A stretch of DNA of 64,000 bases from Branchiostoma belcheri (taxonomy: Eukaryota > Chordata > Leptocardii > Amphioxiformes > Branchiostomatidae). How positions within the stretch are numbered: position 1 is the first letter of the stretch; the number at the start of each line of letters is the position of its first letter. Shown here piece by piece: positions 41,901-53,700 of this stretch. Both the position numbers and the translations under genes were made by a program. The DNA is taken from the NCBI RefSeq assembly GCF_001625305.1, contig NW_017804431.1:924096-988095 (forward strand), read 5' to 3'. Below the pieces are notes generated by a model that was not told the origin of the DNA, did not search any database, and saw only the letters and a list, made by a program, of their open reading frames with translations.

Positions 41901-42464
41901 ACCAGTACTGGTCCCGGCTTACTCATGTCAACCATTCGTGCGCTTGTGACCACGCCATTGGTTACTGTTGCCAGCCATGGTTATGAATTGTTCGCCGATG
42001 GTGCGGTTATATTTTCACAAGTGTGCCCCCTCCCCTTACCAGTGGTGACGCAGTTGAACTCTTCTTCAAATTCAACACCCATTCGTTCCTATAGGTACGG
42101 CACGTCAACTTTTGCACCACATATATCCTGTGGACAAAGACATTGAAGTTGTTCCATATATGAAGGTCATTGACGTGTTCCCTACGGTTTCAAAATCATG
42201 CAGGTTTTCCAATCCCTTGGCATCAACTACGCTTCCTCTCCCCACCTCTGAACACACAGGTCAGTTCCAAGGTCGCGTTCCGGAGGCCATGTCGCTTCGG
42301 GAGACCGTGTAGAGACAAGGACTCCTTGCCAGGTTCTGAGTCGATAAAACGGTCTCTTTGGCGATCGTAAGAAGGTTAACAGCGTTCAGTGCAGTTTGCT
42401 CTTGCCCTGTAGTAACCGTTCTGCTCTGTTTATGAGCTGGGGTCCGTCCAGTAACTGTTCTGTA
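41901..42464. other. unassigned non-coding stretch
   Basis: It contains the 16-base palindrome GGACCAGTACTGGTCC near 41900 and otherwise no recognised feature. Confidence 0.4.
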
Positions 42465-42625
42465 TCGGTATATGTATAGCCGGTATAACCGCCTTTCCGC
42501 GTAACACACCAGCTTCTGTATCTGTATCTGTATAGCCGGTATAACCATCCTTCAGCGTAACACACCAGCTTCTGTATCTGTACAGCCCGTACAACCGTCC
42601 TTCGGCGTAACACACCAGCTTCGCT
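42465..42625 (-). repeat. 50-bp minisatellite, about 3 reversed copies
   Basis: GTATAGCCGGTATAACCG and GCGTAACACACCAGCTTCTG recur at about 50-56 base spacing, the inverse of the arrays at 110-357 and 51110-51370. One copy has a duplicated TATCTG. Confidence 0.93.
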
Positions 42626-42699
42626 ATTGTTCACCCGGAATCGGAAACACAGACGCCTCGCACTGTTCTACATAATGTCACTTTTTCTTTCCTTCCTAT

Positions 42700-43330
42700 G
42701 CGTCCGCCCAGAAAGTGGGGAGGGGGGCATCATCAATGTCACGATGACACGACGTGAAGGTCGTGTTTTCCCTGTGGGTTCGATGTCAGTGCGATATCAC
42801 ATCGTTTAACCGCCTCGTACTCCCAAACGTCCAACATATCACGGTGACTGCCATCTGGCACCGCAAAGTGGGGAGGGGGGTAACATCAATGCCATCATGA
42901 CACACTATGAAGGTCGACTTTTCCCCTGTAGATTTCATTTTACGACACCAGATTTTATCACACACCAGACAAGAGTACGATGGCTTGATGCACACAGTGG
43001 GAGGCACTCTGGTGCCATCTTGTGTCCCAGGCTCCAAGTAATCTTTCATTCAGGAGGTGATTTGACATTTTCAAGGTCACAATGATGCAACACGAATGGC
43101 AAGCCTTCCCTGTAGTATTTATGTGACTTGGTTTTGTAACATCCCAGACTCGAGTATGATCTTTTAGATACAGACTTTGAGAGGCGTCATGTTCAGTTTC
43201 CTTTACGGTCATCATGGCTTCCATATCTTGGCCCACTAGGGGGAGGGGGGCGCCATCACCAAAGTCATGATGACAACACACCGTGAAAGTCATCCTCTCC
43301 CTGTAGATTCTGTTCCAGCATCCTTTATCA
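42700..43330. repeat. tandem array, about 4 copies of 157-183 bp
   Basis: GTGGGGAGGGGGG, ATCAATG, GATGACAC, GTGAAGGTCG and CCCTGTAG recur from about 42713, 42870, 43053 (weak) and 43236. Confidence 0.85.
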
Positions 43331-43739
43331 CACTCCCGGTACTTGTATTAATGATCGTTTGATACAAACGTTGAGAGACACTCCGGCGTCGCCGTGGCGA
43401 TGTTTAGCACTGATGTTCACCCGCGCAGCATCTTGGGGTTTTGTTGACGCTTGCGGGCAGACGCTATCGGCTTAGGGGATCCTAGGGACATACGTGTGGG
43501 TGTGGAGTCTCCTTCGTAATCTCTCAGCTTTACATATCTCCCAGCTCACGTCAACCAGTCTTCTGTCGATACGTCTTCTGAGACGGCAAGCTTCTTGGAG
43601 CTGTGGATCGATTTAGATGATCGATGACTCACTGTTCTGGAATCCGCGTTCTCGAAATGTTGCCAAGAAATGTCGATTCTGTAGTTAAACGGACCGCCGG
43701 TTCCGCGTTCGATGCGAAAACGTGCCGTTTAAATGGCGC
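43331..43739. other. unassigned downstream flank of the Ig receptor gene
   Basis: No gene recognised. Confidence 0.4.
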
Positions 43740-44200
43740 GATCTTTCAGTTTCTTGTTCCACGGCTTGTTTTATTGCAGTTCTGACACGAACGAGTTGCT
43801 CCGGCAAACGTCGCCTGTCCACAGGTCACGTGCCCGCAACTGTTTGGTCATTCTATTCTGACGAAGGCTTCAATACCTGCAGCCGAATAAAATGAAACGA
43901 ACTTTCAGTTTTTGTTCCACAGCTTGTTTTATCGCAGTACCATCACAGAAGACTTGCCCCGACAAACGTCACAAACGCCCGTAGGTCACGTGCTCCAAGC
44001 GACTGGTCATTCTATTCTGACGAAGGCTTCAATACCTGCAGCAGATTAAATGCCACGAACTTTCAGGGTTTTTTTTCCACAGCCTGTTGTCCCGTCACGG
44101 AAGTTTCCCTGGCAAACGTCACAAGCGTCCGGAGGTCACGTGCCCCAAGCAATTGGTCATTCTATCCTGAAGAAGACTTCAATACGGGCAGCCGATGCAT
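43740..44200. repeat. tandem array, 3 copies of about 155 bp, each with CACGTG
   Basis: CTTTCAGTTTCTTGTTCCAC (or a variant) recurs near 43745, 43902 and 44060. AGGTCACGTG is in each copy (about 43824, 43984, 44135), as are GGTCATTCTATTCTGACGAA and GCTTCAATACCTGCAGC. It begins some 70 bases past the stop codon of the Ig receptor, so it lies in the probable 3' UTR. Confidence 0.9.
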
Positions 44201-44268
44201 TGGAGACTTCGTTGTAGCGTTTAAACACTGTTTAGCTAATTATTTACTAATACAAAGAGCTCGGTTGA

Positions 44269-44715
44269 TCAGTGTCGTTGGTCGTTTATATCTGGATAGT
44301 CTGGCGCACAATCTCTTCCACGATGCCGCCAAGTGTACGAATCAGTCTCTCTAGTGTTTTGTGAGCGCCCGGTGTAGTCGGGCGTGCTTGGTCTAGTATT
44401 GTTCTGTGAGCGTTGCGTATATTCTGGCGTGCCCGGTCTGGTATTGTTCTGTGATCTCCCAGTATACTCCGGCGTTCCCTGTCTGCTGTGCGTGCAAGTC
44501 TTGTGGTCGTGCTGCTGGACGCCGTCCCTGTTCTGAGCCCGTGGTACCGGGTGGTCGTGCGGGCCGTCTCGGGCGTGGGGCCGCCCCGTCCCCGAGTGTT
44601 CGTGCGCGGCGTCCCGGGCCCGTCTCGTGTAGTCCGGCGAGGACTCCCTGCCGTTGGGACGGCCCCGCCACGGGCCCTGGTGGCGTCGGGGAGACGGGTT
44701 GGTGTTAGGGTCACC
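44269..44715 (-). CDS. Ig receptor exon I: terminal exon with tyrosine repeats
   Basis: 148 codons in phase 0 from TTCCAG/GGTGAC to TGA. It starts GDPNTNPSPRRHQGPWRGRP, has SPDYT, then three 15-residue units (GTPEYTGRSQNNTRP and two variants), DSYTW and APDYPD, ending NDQRH. The 45-bp DNA repeat is at about 44350-44490. The other two minus frames are also open here; splicing phase decides this one. Confidence 0.72.
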   Translation of the reverse strand, partial: GDPNTNPSPRRHQGPWRGRPNGRESSPDYTRRARDAAHEHSGTGRPHARDGPHDHPVPRAQNRDGVQQHDHKTCTHSRQGTPEYTGRSQNNTRPGTPEYTQRSQNNTRPSTPDYTGRSQNTRETDSYTWRHRGRDCAPDYPDINDQRH

Positions 44716-47700
44716 CTGGAAAACAAATACAAATGGTAAAGCAAAAGCAAAATGCAGGCTAAGTTACACCAATTAATCAACTATATGTCTTTCTGTAAAG
44801 AATTTGAAAAATTATTTTCTAACGAAGTAAGATAGATGCATAGAAAAGATGATGAATAAAAAATCAATGAATATTGATTTATATAATTACGCAGAACCAT
44901 ACGATGACAAAAAGTAAATGGGTTTCATAGAAATACATACATCTTAATAATTAAAACAGATTGACAAATAGATTGCAGGTTCGTCAAGAGAAAAAAGAAC
45001 ACAACAAATTAAGAAAAATCGTTTACCAATTATAACATCAATCTCCCATATGTTATTGTTTCACCTAGGATATTATATAATTCAATATGCAGAAGACGTT
45101 GTCGTTATGCAAGGAAGTCGTAAATTTACCTTATCAGTTATGAAATAAGTTATTAAATTCTCGGTACTTGGCACGAGTTGCATTTATCTTCGCCTGATTT
45201 ACATGCATCGTGGAGTCATATTACAGCGAATGATTGGATCGGAATGATTAGATTTCGTGTTGCGGTAGTAAAGTTTAGATTAAACCGTCTGTACTTATAA
45301 ATTAACACGAGATAAAGTTAAGTTCACGTTGTAAATTTCAAACATCCTCCTTTATTCCCTTTATACGTAAATATATTCACGGTAATGTTATGCCAAACAA
45401 ACAAAATGTTAGCTAATGCAAGTACAGACAAAATGATTTCTCGTCCGTTATACACATTCAATTTTTCAACCACTGCTTTATTCCCAAAATTTAAAACATT
45501 CATCTTATCATAAGTTTCTTAAATAACACAACACAATAATTTTTAAAATAATCTTTTTCTGACGACGCTTATAACGTTTTGTTGTTATACAGCCATAAAT
45601 TAATCTACACGTTCTTAAATGTTTTAATAATTCTGTAGTTCTTATGTAATGATATTTGACGAAGCTTATAACGTTGTTTTGTTGTTATACTTTCATAAAT
45701 ACGCCGGTTGCATCAGCATGATTCCCAAAAGACATATTCCCCTTGCTGCCATGATCATTCACTTCCCGTCTGTCAATATACAAGTTATATTCAATGCTAT
45801 AAAATAATGCTGTAGTTCTTATGCAATATTTTACGACGCTTTTGTTGATATACATTCATAAACACATAGCCTCCGTAGCAGGTTTATAGAACTGAGGGTT
45901 TGGTGGTCTTCGGCTGTTTTAGCCCAGTTCTAAAACGGTTTTTTTTTTTTTACCAGGCCGGCTATGCTGTTTATATGCAATCAGAGAATAGCACATAAAA
46001 GCTCCCAAAGACCATGAAGACCCCCCAAAACCCCCAGTTTTTGGCATGCTATGGAGGCTAATAAACACGCTGGTTGCGTCAGCCTAATTCCCGGAAGACG
46101 AATTCCCGTAAGACATGTTCCCCCTGCTACCATGATCACTCGCTTCCCGTTTATTAATCTCAGTTCCTTTTATCAAAGTCGTGCAGTCATAAAAGCCGAC
46201 TCGCGTGCCACGCTAGCGGGGTAACAAGAGTTATGGGCCCCGCCGTGATGTTATTGAACCAAGCCGAGATTTCCCTTTGGACGACTAAAAAGTACGTAAG
46301 GAAAACTTTCCTCGGAGGCGACTGAAAATAGACACATTTCCGACTTGTTTCCTCCAGGTAGAAAAATCCCATACAGACAAATTTCCTTTCGAGTTTTTAT
46401 CTACCCATTTTTGCTTTCGAGTCCCACATCGTCGCCGCAAATAGGGGGTGTAGGACTCGGGAGCTATAATAGGTTTGGAAACCAGACTTTTTCCAGCTAG
46501 AAAAATTCCATACAAGCACCTTAAAATCACTAAAATGACCGGTCAACCGGAAATTACATCATTAACATGTTCGTTATTGAACCACCGGAAATTACGCCTT
46601 TAACATATTTATGTGACCAAACCGCCGGAAATTTCATCATTACCATGGTAATGCGAACCCACCCCCATTGATGCAGCAAACACTTCAGCACGTCGGCAGA
46701 ACGTACTGCGCCTAGGCAAACCCCCTACTTTTTCACGGTTTTTGTTGGATATTGGTAAACGTTGCATCAGAATTTTGCCTGTTGCAGACGATATTCTTTT
46801 CGACATAACATTTGGAAACTACAGACGGGATGTTAACCTTATAGCGCGAATACAACTTTATATAAGACGTTCTGCCGAAGTGCTACGTACAATACTAGTA
46901 GTTTCTTAGTAGTTATCAGTAGTTATATGTGTACTAATCGTATGTTTTTTTTATATATATTACCAAATGTTTCTTCTGTTCCTACAATTAGCCCACGGGC
47001 ATGAATTTCAAATAAAACAACTATTATTATGTACAATACATAAAGGGTTTCGCACAGGTGCAGCAGTGCGTTCTGCCGACGTGCTGCAAAGTTCTATCCA
47101 TATACTGTAACCTTGAAGACAAAACAGACCACTTTAGCTCCATAAAAACACACCGCATTGATGTGTGGGCCACTTTGTTCGCCATAATGAAACCGTGATT
47201 CGATTTACCTCCCAGAAAAATTGTTTTTCTTCCCAAGCTTTGCTTTCAGCAATGTTTATGTGGAATCGATACTGCTATATGCTGGATCGGGATATAGACA
47301 GTATTAAGGTATTGCGGACACTATGTGTACAATTACACCCAGCTATGGGAAACGTATCTGGAAAGCAGTTTTTACGACCGAAAAGGAGAGATTGAGTGCG
47401 GGGAATGTTACGGAGTCATAAACAGGATTTTACGCGAAGACTGTTATAACCGTGCGTTTAATGCACTCGGAATAGGAAATCCATGTTTACTGCGGCTTGA
47501 TTTACACTTGATGAAGACTTGTTGGGCATTCTATACATGTATATTGTAAGCAATGAAAGCTGCCAATATAAGTATTCTATGCTCTGCCACTATAGAGGCA
47601 ATTCCCTTTTAAAATTGGATATTGGAGTTTCAAAGTTTATTATTTTACGTTTCATAAAAGTAAGAGAGTGTAAAAAAATTAGATGAAAAATAAAATCTTA

Positions 47701-50700
47701 ATCCTGACTGGACTAAAATGAACGAAGAACAAGAAAACTTTACAGACAACTCCCCTGAATTTGCTTCCAATGGTATCGTCCTAATCAAGATCTTTTTAGC
47801 TGCTTGCTTTATTTGGTCGTTACTCCAAATTACATGGGCAAATGAAATGGTTGGATAAATGCTAGATTCTAAACGTGTACATTGTAAGCGATAAATGTGG
47901 CGTATGCGAATATCTGACGTGGTATCTGGAGCTCTTTTGTTTAAAAACTTTGGGATAGGTTGTGATACATTCATCTTTGTTTTTATTTTACTTTATGCAT
48001 TTTCTAAGAAAAAATATTCAGTACAAGGATGATACTACTAGTCAAAAAGGTATGCCAGTAGAGGCTGCAACCGCTTAAGGAAAAGCAATTTAATAGAAAA
48101 CTAGCAAATCTCTTTTGTGTGTGCTTGTTTTTAATCGTTTTTAATGAACATTTATTATAGAAAAAAAGTAACACAAATCTAATGTTGGTCAGGGATTGTG
48201 GTCAAAAGGAAAATGGGGAGGTTAATGATTTAAAAACCACTTGAATTTGCTTCCAATGAAATCTTCCTAATGAAGTTTTTCTCAGTGTTCTTTATGCGGT
48301 CGTTACTCTGAATTACTGCAGCAAATGAAATGGTTGGACAAATGCTAAAACCTCCCTATAAAACTGGTTTGACGTGTGTGGCCTTGATAAGTTAAAAGGA
48401 TTGCGGTAGGAAATACCAAAAGGACCATATGTCGCTAATTAACAGTTGTGAATAGCATGTTTCAACAAAACGTATCGATGGTAATGTAGTTAGATTCAAG
48501 ATGACTTTCGGTACTGACCATTGGAAATGCACATATGACTGATTCAGATAAATTTATTATTTGCAGTCCAGTGGTTTCAACGTACGAATATACGTACCCT
48601 GTTGTGTAACCTTCCTACGTAGTACGGGGCGTGGCTGGGACATCTCTCCTCCCTGGTTTTGTCTCTTTGTATCGTGGAGTAGGCTGGTACAGCTGGCATC
48701 AACCCTAAACACACAATCAATAATTAAATCAATCAATCCAACAGCCAATAGATTTATCAATTAATTGTATCGTGGAGTAGGCCGGAGCTGGCATCAACCC
48801 TAAAGACATACGATCAGTAAATCAATCAATCATTCAATAAAATGATTTATCAATTATTTGATCGTTGTTGTTTCATGAAATATTGACTTCATGAATAATG
48901 TATAATCTCAAAAACTTTTCTTCAGTCAATACGGTTTGCATCAACCCTGGTAACAATCGATCAATCAGCTGATCAAATGATTTACCAATTAGTTGATCGA
49001 TGGTGTTCCATCAAAAGTTTGAGATCATGGATATCGTATTATCTCAAAGACTTCAGCTGGTACGGTTTGCATCAACATTATCGATTTATCAATCAATTGA
49101 TAGAGTGATTGATTGATTGTAATCAATTGATTGATGGCAATCGATTACAATTGTGAAAACATCAATTGAGGCACAGAATTCTTTACAATTAAAAAAAAAT
49201 CAAACATCATGACTGATTATGAAGGTGTTTTGCAGCTTTTTTTTAAATTTATGTCAGCTCTCTCTCAGCATTAGCAACCGGGAAGCCTAGACAGACCGCT
49301 GTCAGAGTTTTGCGCTGAGGAAAGACTTAACTTCACGTTTAGATTGCTTGCAGATCTTACGTTTACTTTTCATATGCGTACCATCGTGCCCTTTGAAAGC
49401 AATATGGAAAGCAATTTAGCACACTATCAAAATGTTAATAAGGCGTAGATGGGAACTGTGCGGAGGAACAGACGGGTTTTATTGCTCTCATATCGTGCGC
49501 CTTGTGCAATAAACTAGATTTTACGCCTGGCAGGGCACCCTGCTACCCTGGCGGCGTTTTGTTCCACATTCCGGTTCACTTGCAAGAAAATTTGCAAGGT
49601 TAGAGATATTACATCATCTGGGGCATGTTGTGCATTATGGATATCTCCAAACAAGTCGTATGCCTTATAGGTATTTGTAAGACATATGGGCGTATAGTCT
49701 TGAAGCACTTCATCTTAAACCATTGGCCACATAGCTCTGTAATATGTACAAAGGGTTGCAGTCATTATTATTTGGACAGAAGCAAACTAGAAAGAATTTT
49801 CTAGGAACAATTAGCCTGTAAATATATATTGTACACACCGTCTTCTGTGTAAACACAGTGGAAGATTAGCTCTTATGTGAGCTTACTGGTTCGAAATTAT
49901 TTTTCCACAGAAAGAAGAACCTAATATTCTCCAAAAAGAGGTTCAGTCTTCGGCTTCGTTTTGACGTGTTTAGGCGGTTTTATTGGGCTTTGTATTTTTG
50001 TACTGGTACATGTGACGTATTAGATACTGCCGGGCCAATGTTATATTGTCTTGCCACTTGATTCTGTATTTAAGCCACCAAATGATTAGCTTGAAGATTA
50101 GAGGCTAATAACACACCAAATCTGCTTGGGAATGATGGTGATGATGATCATGATGACTCACGTGGGTAGGACTGTCCAATCGCGTACGGGTTCCTGTCGC
50201 CTTTAGGCGGAGGGCGCGGTTTCAGCGTGCCGTCCACCTGCTGCAGCTCCAGCGGCAGTTCCCCGTCCTTCAGACCTTTCCTGCCGCTGAAAATAAAGTA
50301 AAATCCACAATTTTCAACTTTTAATTTGTTTTAACTATTCTTCATTTATAAGTAGCTCCAATCGGCCTGCTGGTCACTTTTCATTGTGGTCATGAGGGAA
50401 GAGGTCAGACAAAAAAATTAAAAAGTTGCCACTTGATGACACTTTTTCCGCATAACACTACTGCCACAGCTAGGTAGCAACTCCCGATTCAACTAATCAC
50501 TTTTTCGACACCCAGAAATTTTATATGTCTCATGACATTTTAAAAACATTTCACGACAAATTTTATGTATGTGCTTAGGATAATGTAAAGGTGAATGAAC
50601 TCATTTTGTAGCTATTTTGTAAAGTACGTAAGTTATTTTACGTCAAGAGTTGAAACTTACTTTTCTTTGTATGGCGGTAATGGCGGAGGCGAGCGGGTAC

Positions 50701-53700
50701 ATGAAACTGTGCTGGATGCGTCTGCAGTTGAGAAAAAAAAGACATTGATGAAAAACAGACATACATTAAACCCACTCCTCGCATACTCTGGCACTCTCTC
50801 CCACGCCACCCACCCCCACATGGCAGCCTTTTAATGCAGAAAGTACAGAACTTCAATCCTCACCTGTAAAGTACCGTACCGTGCTGAATCCCTACCCACG
50901 CTCCTATCCATCTTTCCTAAGCCCACCTTTGCCTTCTAATGCAAAGTGCTGCCAAAGTAATTACGGTGACAAGTTGGCGACATCTACTTTTTTTGTTCAG
51001 TGCATGTCCAAGAGACCACTTCTAGCCATTGATCTATTAGTAAATTCAGGTTATTTGAACATCACCTTGTCTAAGTAGGAAACATCATAATTCAGACAAG
51101 CTAGACAAGTGTACATGTGTTACGCTGAATGGCGGTTATACCGGCTATACAGATATACAGAAGCTTGTGTGTTACGCCGAAGGGTGGTTATACCGGCTAT
51201 ACAGATACAGAAGCTGGTGTGTTACGCCGAAGGGCGGTTATACCGGCTATACAGATACAGAAGCTGGTGTGTTACGCCGAAGGGCGGTTATACCGGCTAT
51301 ACAGATACAGAAGCTGGTGTGTTACGCTGAAGGGCGGTTATACCGGCTATACAGATACAGATACAGAAGTAAGACTCACTGCCGGTCTAATGACCCAAAA
51401 TGCAAAAAGCAGGGGTTACGAAGGCTGCTCCGGAACATTCCCTACCCTATCCATACAGGAATTGTACTATTATTTTGTTCTCTCTTAAATCCCCAACACC
51501 TACACCTCTATCTATCTTTCTAAACCCCGTACGTGCCCTTTAATGGCTACAAAGTAATCAAGGCGACAATGTGGCGAGATGTACCAGTAATTTGATACCA
51601 CACGTCCTCACGGGTCCAGGCATTGCGACTTTGTAGCAATTGTCTGGCTCCTATCAGGTTCACCCACGCCTCCCACTACTAAGTACTTTATTTTATCCCA
51701 ACGTAATTGCTACTAAAGTCACCACCTAAGGGATCATCATCACCAACAATATAACAGTGCATCTTATTAATTTCGTGTGAGATAATCTCAGAATGAACTC
51801 GGCAATCATGATTGTTCTAGTGCTTATAATTGTCTGCGACCACAACTCCCTAGTTGAAGACAGCGATGGAATTGCTGTCAAGAGTCATTTTCAAGGCCAT
51901 TTGTTCCGATGAACTCTTACTGCTTATTCCCCCATAGAGAACTCTTCGACGTACAACCAGATTCTTTTCTAGGCCATATCGTTACACTTTGCACATACCA
52001 GACCCTAAGTCATCATCGATCACTCTACAGCAGCATTGTGTCGGTGAAGGCTGTGTTACTGACGAGAGGTAGTGGATGCTACATCTGTCATCCAAACTTT
52101 TCCCTTGTTTTTGTAAGCGTGTGCGTGTGGCTAGCCCAGTGGGGGCAAATGCACAATAAAAGCCAGTCGTCACGGTATTCAGTTCTATGCGAAGCGACAA
52201 ACACCACAAAATATCACAGCTTTCCTGTATCCTAATTGTGTTCGGAACTGCCAAGCAAAGATAGGGCTGATTAGCCACACTAGACGCTGCACACGACCAC
52301 AGAGTGCTACCGTCATCTCCCGAGATGGAAGGATACCTACTACTACTTCATTCAATTATAAGTATACTGAGCCAAACCTCTCTATTACCTGATATGGTTT
52401 CGTCGCAGATCCATCCTTTTCTCCGCGCCACACAGATGGCGAACAGGACGAACAGGACGACGACAACAGAGACAACTGCCACAACGATGGCCAGCATTGT
52501 GGTAGGAGGCTCTGTGGAGACAAAATTAGTACATCAAATATCATAGACAACTCGATACAAAAGAACTACTTGGGATTTCTAAATATAATTTACAATTATA
52601 GGTACACAAACTAAGGTAAATACAACTCTCTGCATTGTAGTAGGAGGCTGTTCGGAGACAAAACAGTTATATCAGATATCATGGACAAATTTATTGACAC
52701 AAGAAAACTACACAGGCTTTCGAAATGTCTTCTACAACTATAGATATGGTCCTTTCGGATAATTATAGAAATGACAGACTGCAAACTGATACAATTCTCT
52801 AATTCTATCCTTCCTATTTACCAGTTAACTGTACAAGGGGTACATCGGCTACATATAGCGGTAAGAAGCAGTTTGTATTTAAAAAATAATATCCTATGAT
52901 CTACCAAACTGATGAAATTATTTTCATTGGTACAAAACTGTTACAAGTTTTGCCCAGTTGAACAATCACCGAAAAGTTCAAGGATACACTCTACTCTTTG
53001 AATAGACCGTCTGTCCAAACCCTCTAAAACTCTCATCCTTCAAGCCTCAGCCGGGTTCTCTCCTGAGCCCCCGCCTTACATGTTTCATCAGCAAGTTCAC
53101 GTCCAAGATTCCTCACTGGGAAAACCTCTGCCTCAAGTGGCAATAACGCATGCAGTCTCCCGGCCACTCTGACGGCGTAACGAATGTGCCGACTTCGGAT
53201 TCAATACAGGGGAAATCCTTTAAGACTAAGTTGAATTGCGTTCTTTCAGGTCGCCTCTGGATCCTACCGGGGTCCGAAGACAACATGGCCAGGGACTGAG
53301 AAAGCAGAAAGCTGGAGATGTATTGTTTGGCATTCTCATTCACGTTCTCATTTGGAGAAGTTCGAGCGTACTACTTGGACTTCAAAAAAGAGGAGTGCTT
53401 TAACTTTATCTTCAATGGTCAGTAACACCCTTCTGCGTGTGGCAACAACTGATAAATATTTATGCACGGTCAAAGGAATCTAGAGAGTAGAGGCTATTGA
53501 AAACGTAGCAAAGTGGGTAAGTTGAATTGCGTTCTTTTAGGTCACCTCCGAATCCTTCCGGGGTCTGAAGACAACATGCATTGGGACGGAGAAAGCTGGA
53601 GATGTATTGAAAACGCAGTGAGAGTTTCTCTTTGGCATTTGGAGAAGTTCGAGTGTAACACTTGGACGTCAAAAAGCGTAGTGCTTTTACCCTATCTTCA

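Noticed and set aside
44286-44780. 164-codon minus frame as the main protein of this exon
   Set aside because: It is out of phase with the upstream exons and lacks the tyrosine repeat; the acceptor at 44715 and exon H select another frame.
48557-48760. Minus frame with VDASCTSLLHDTKRQNQGGE as a terminal exon of the receptor
   Set aside because: It needs a phase-2 entry, but exon G leaves phase 1. The other frame enters and leaves in the required phases.
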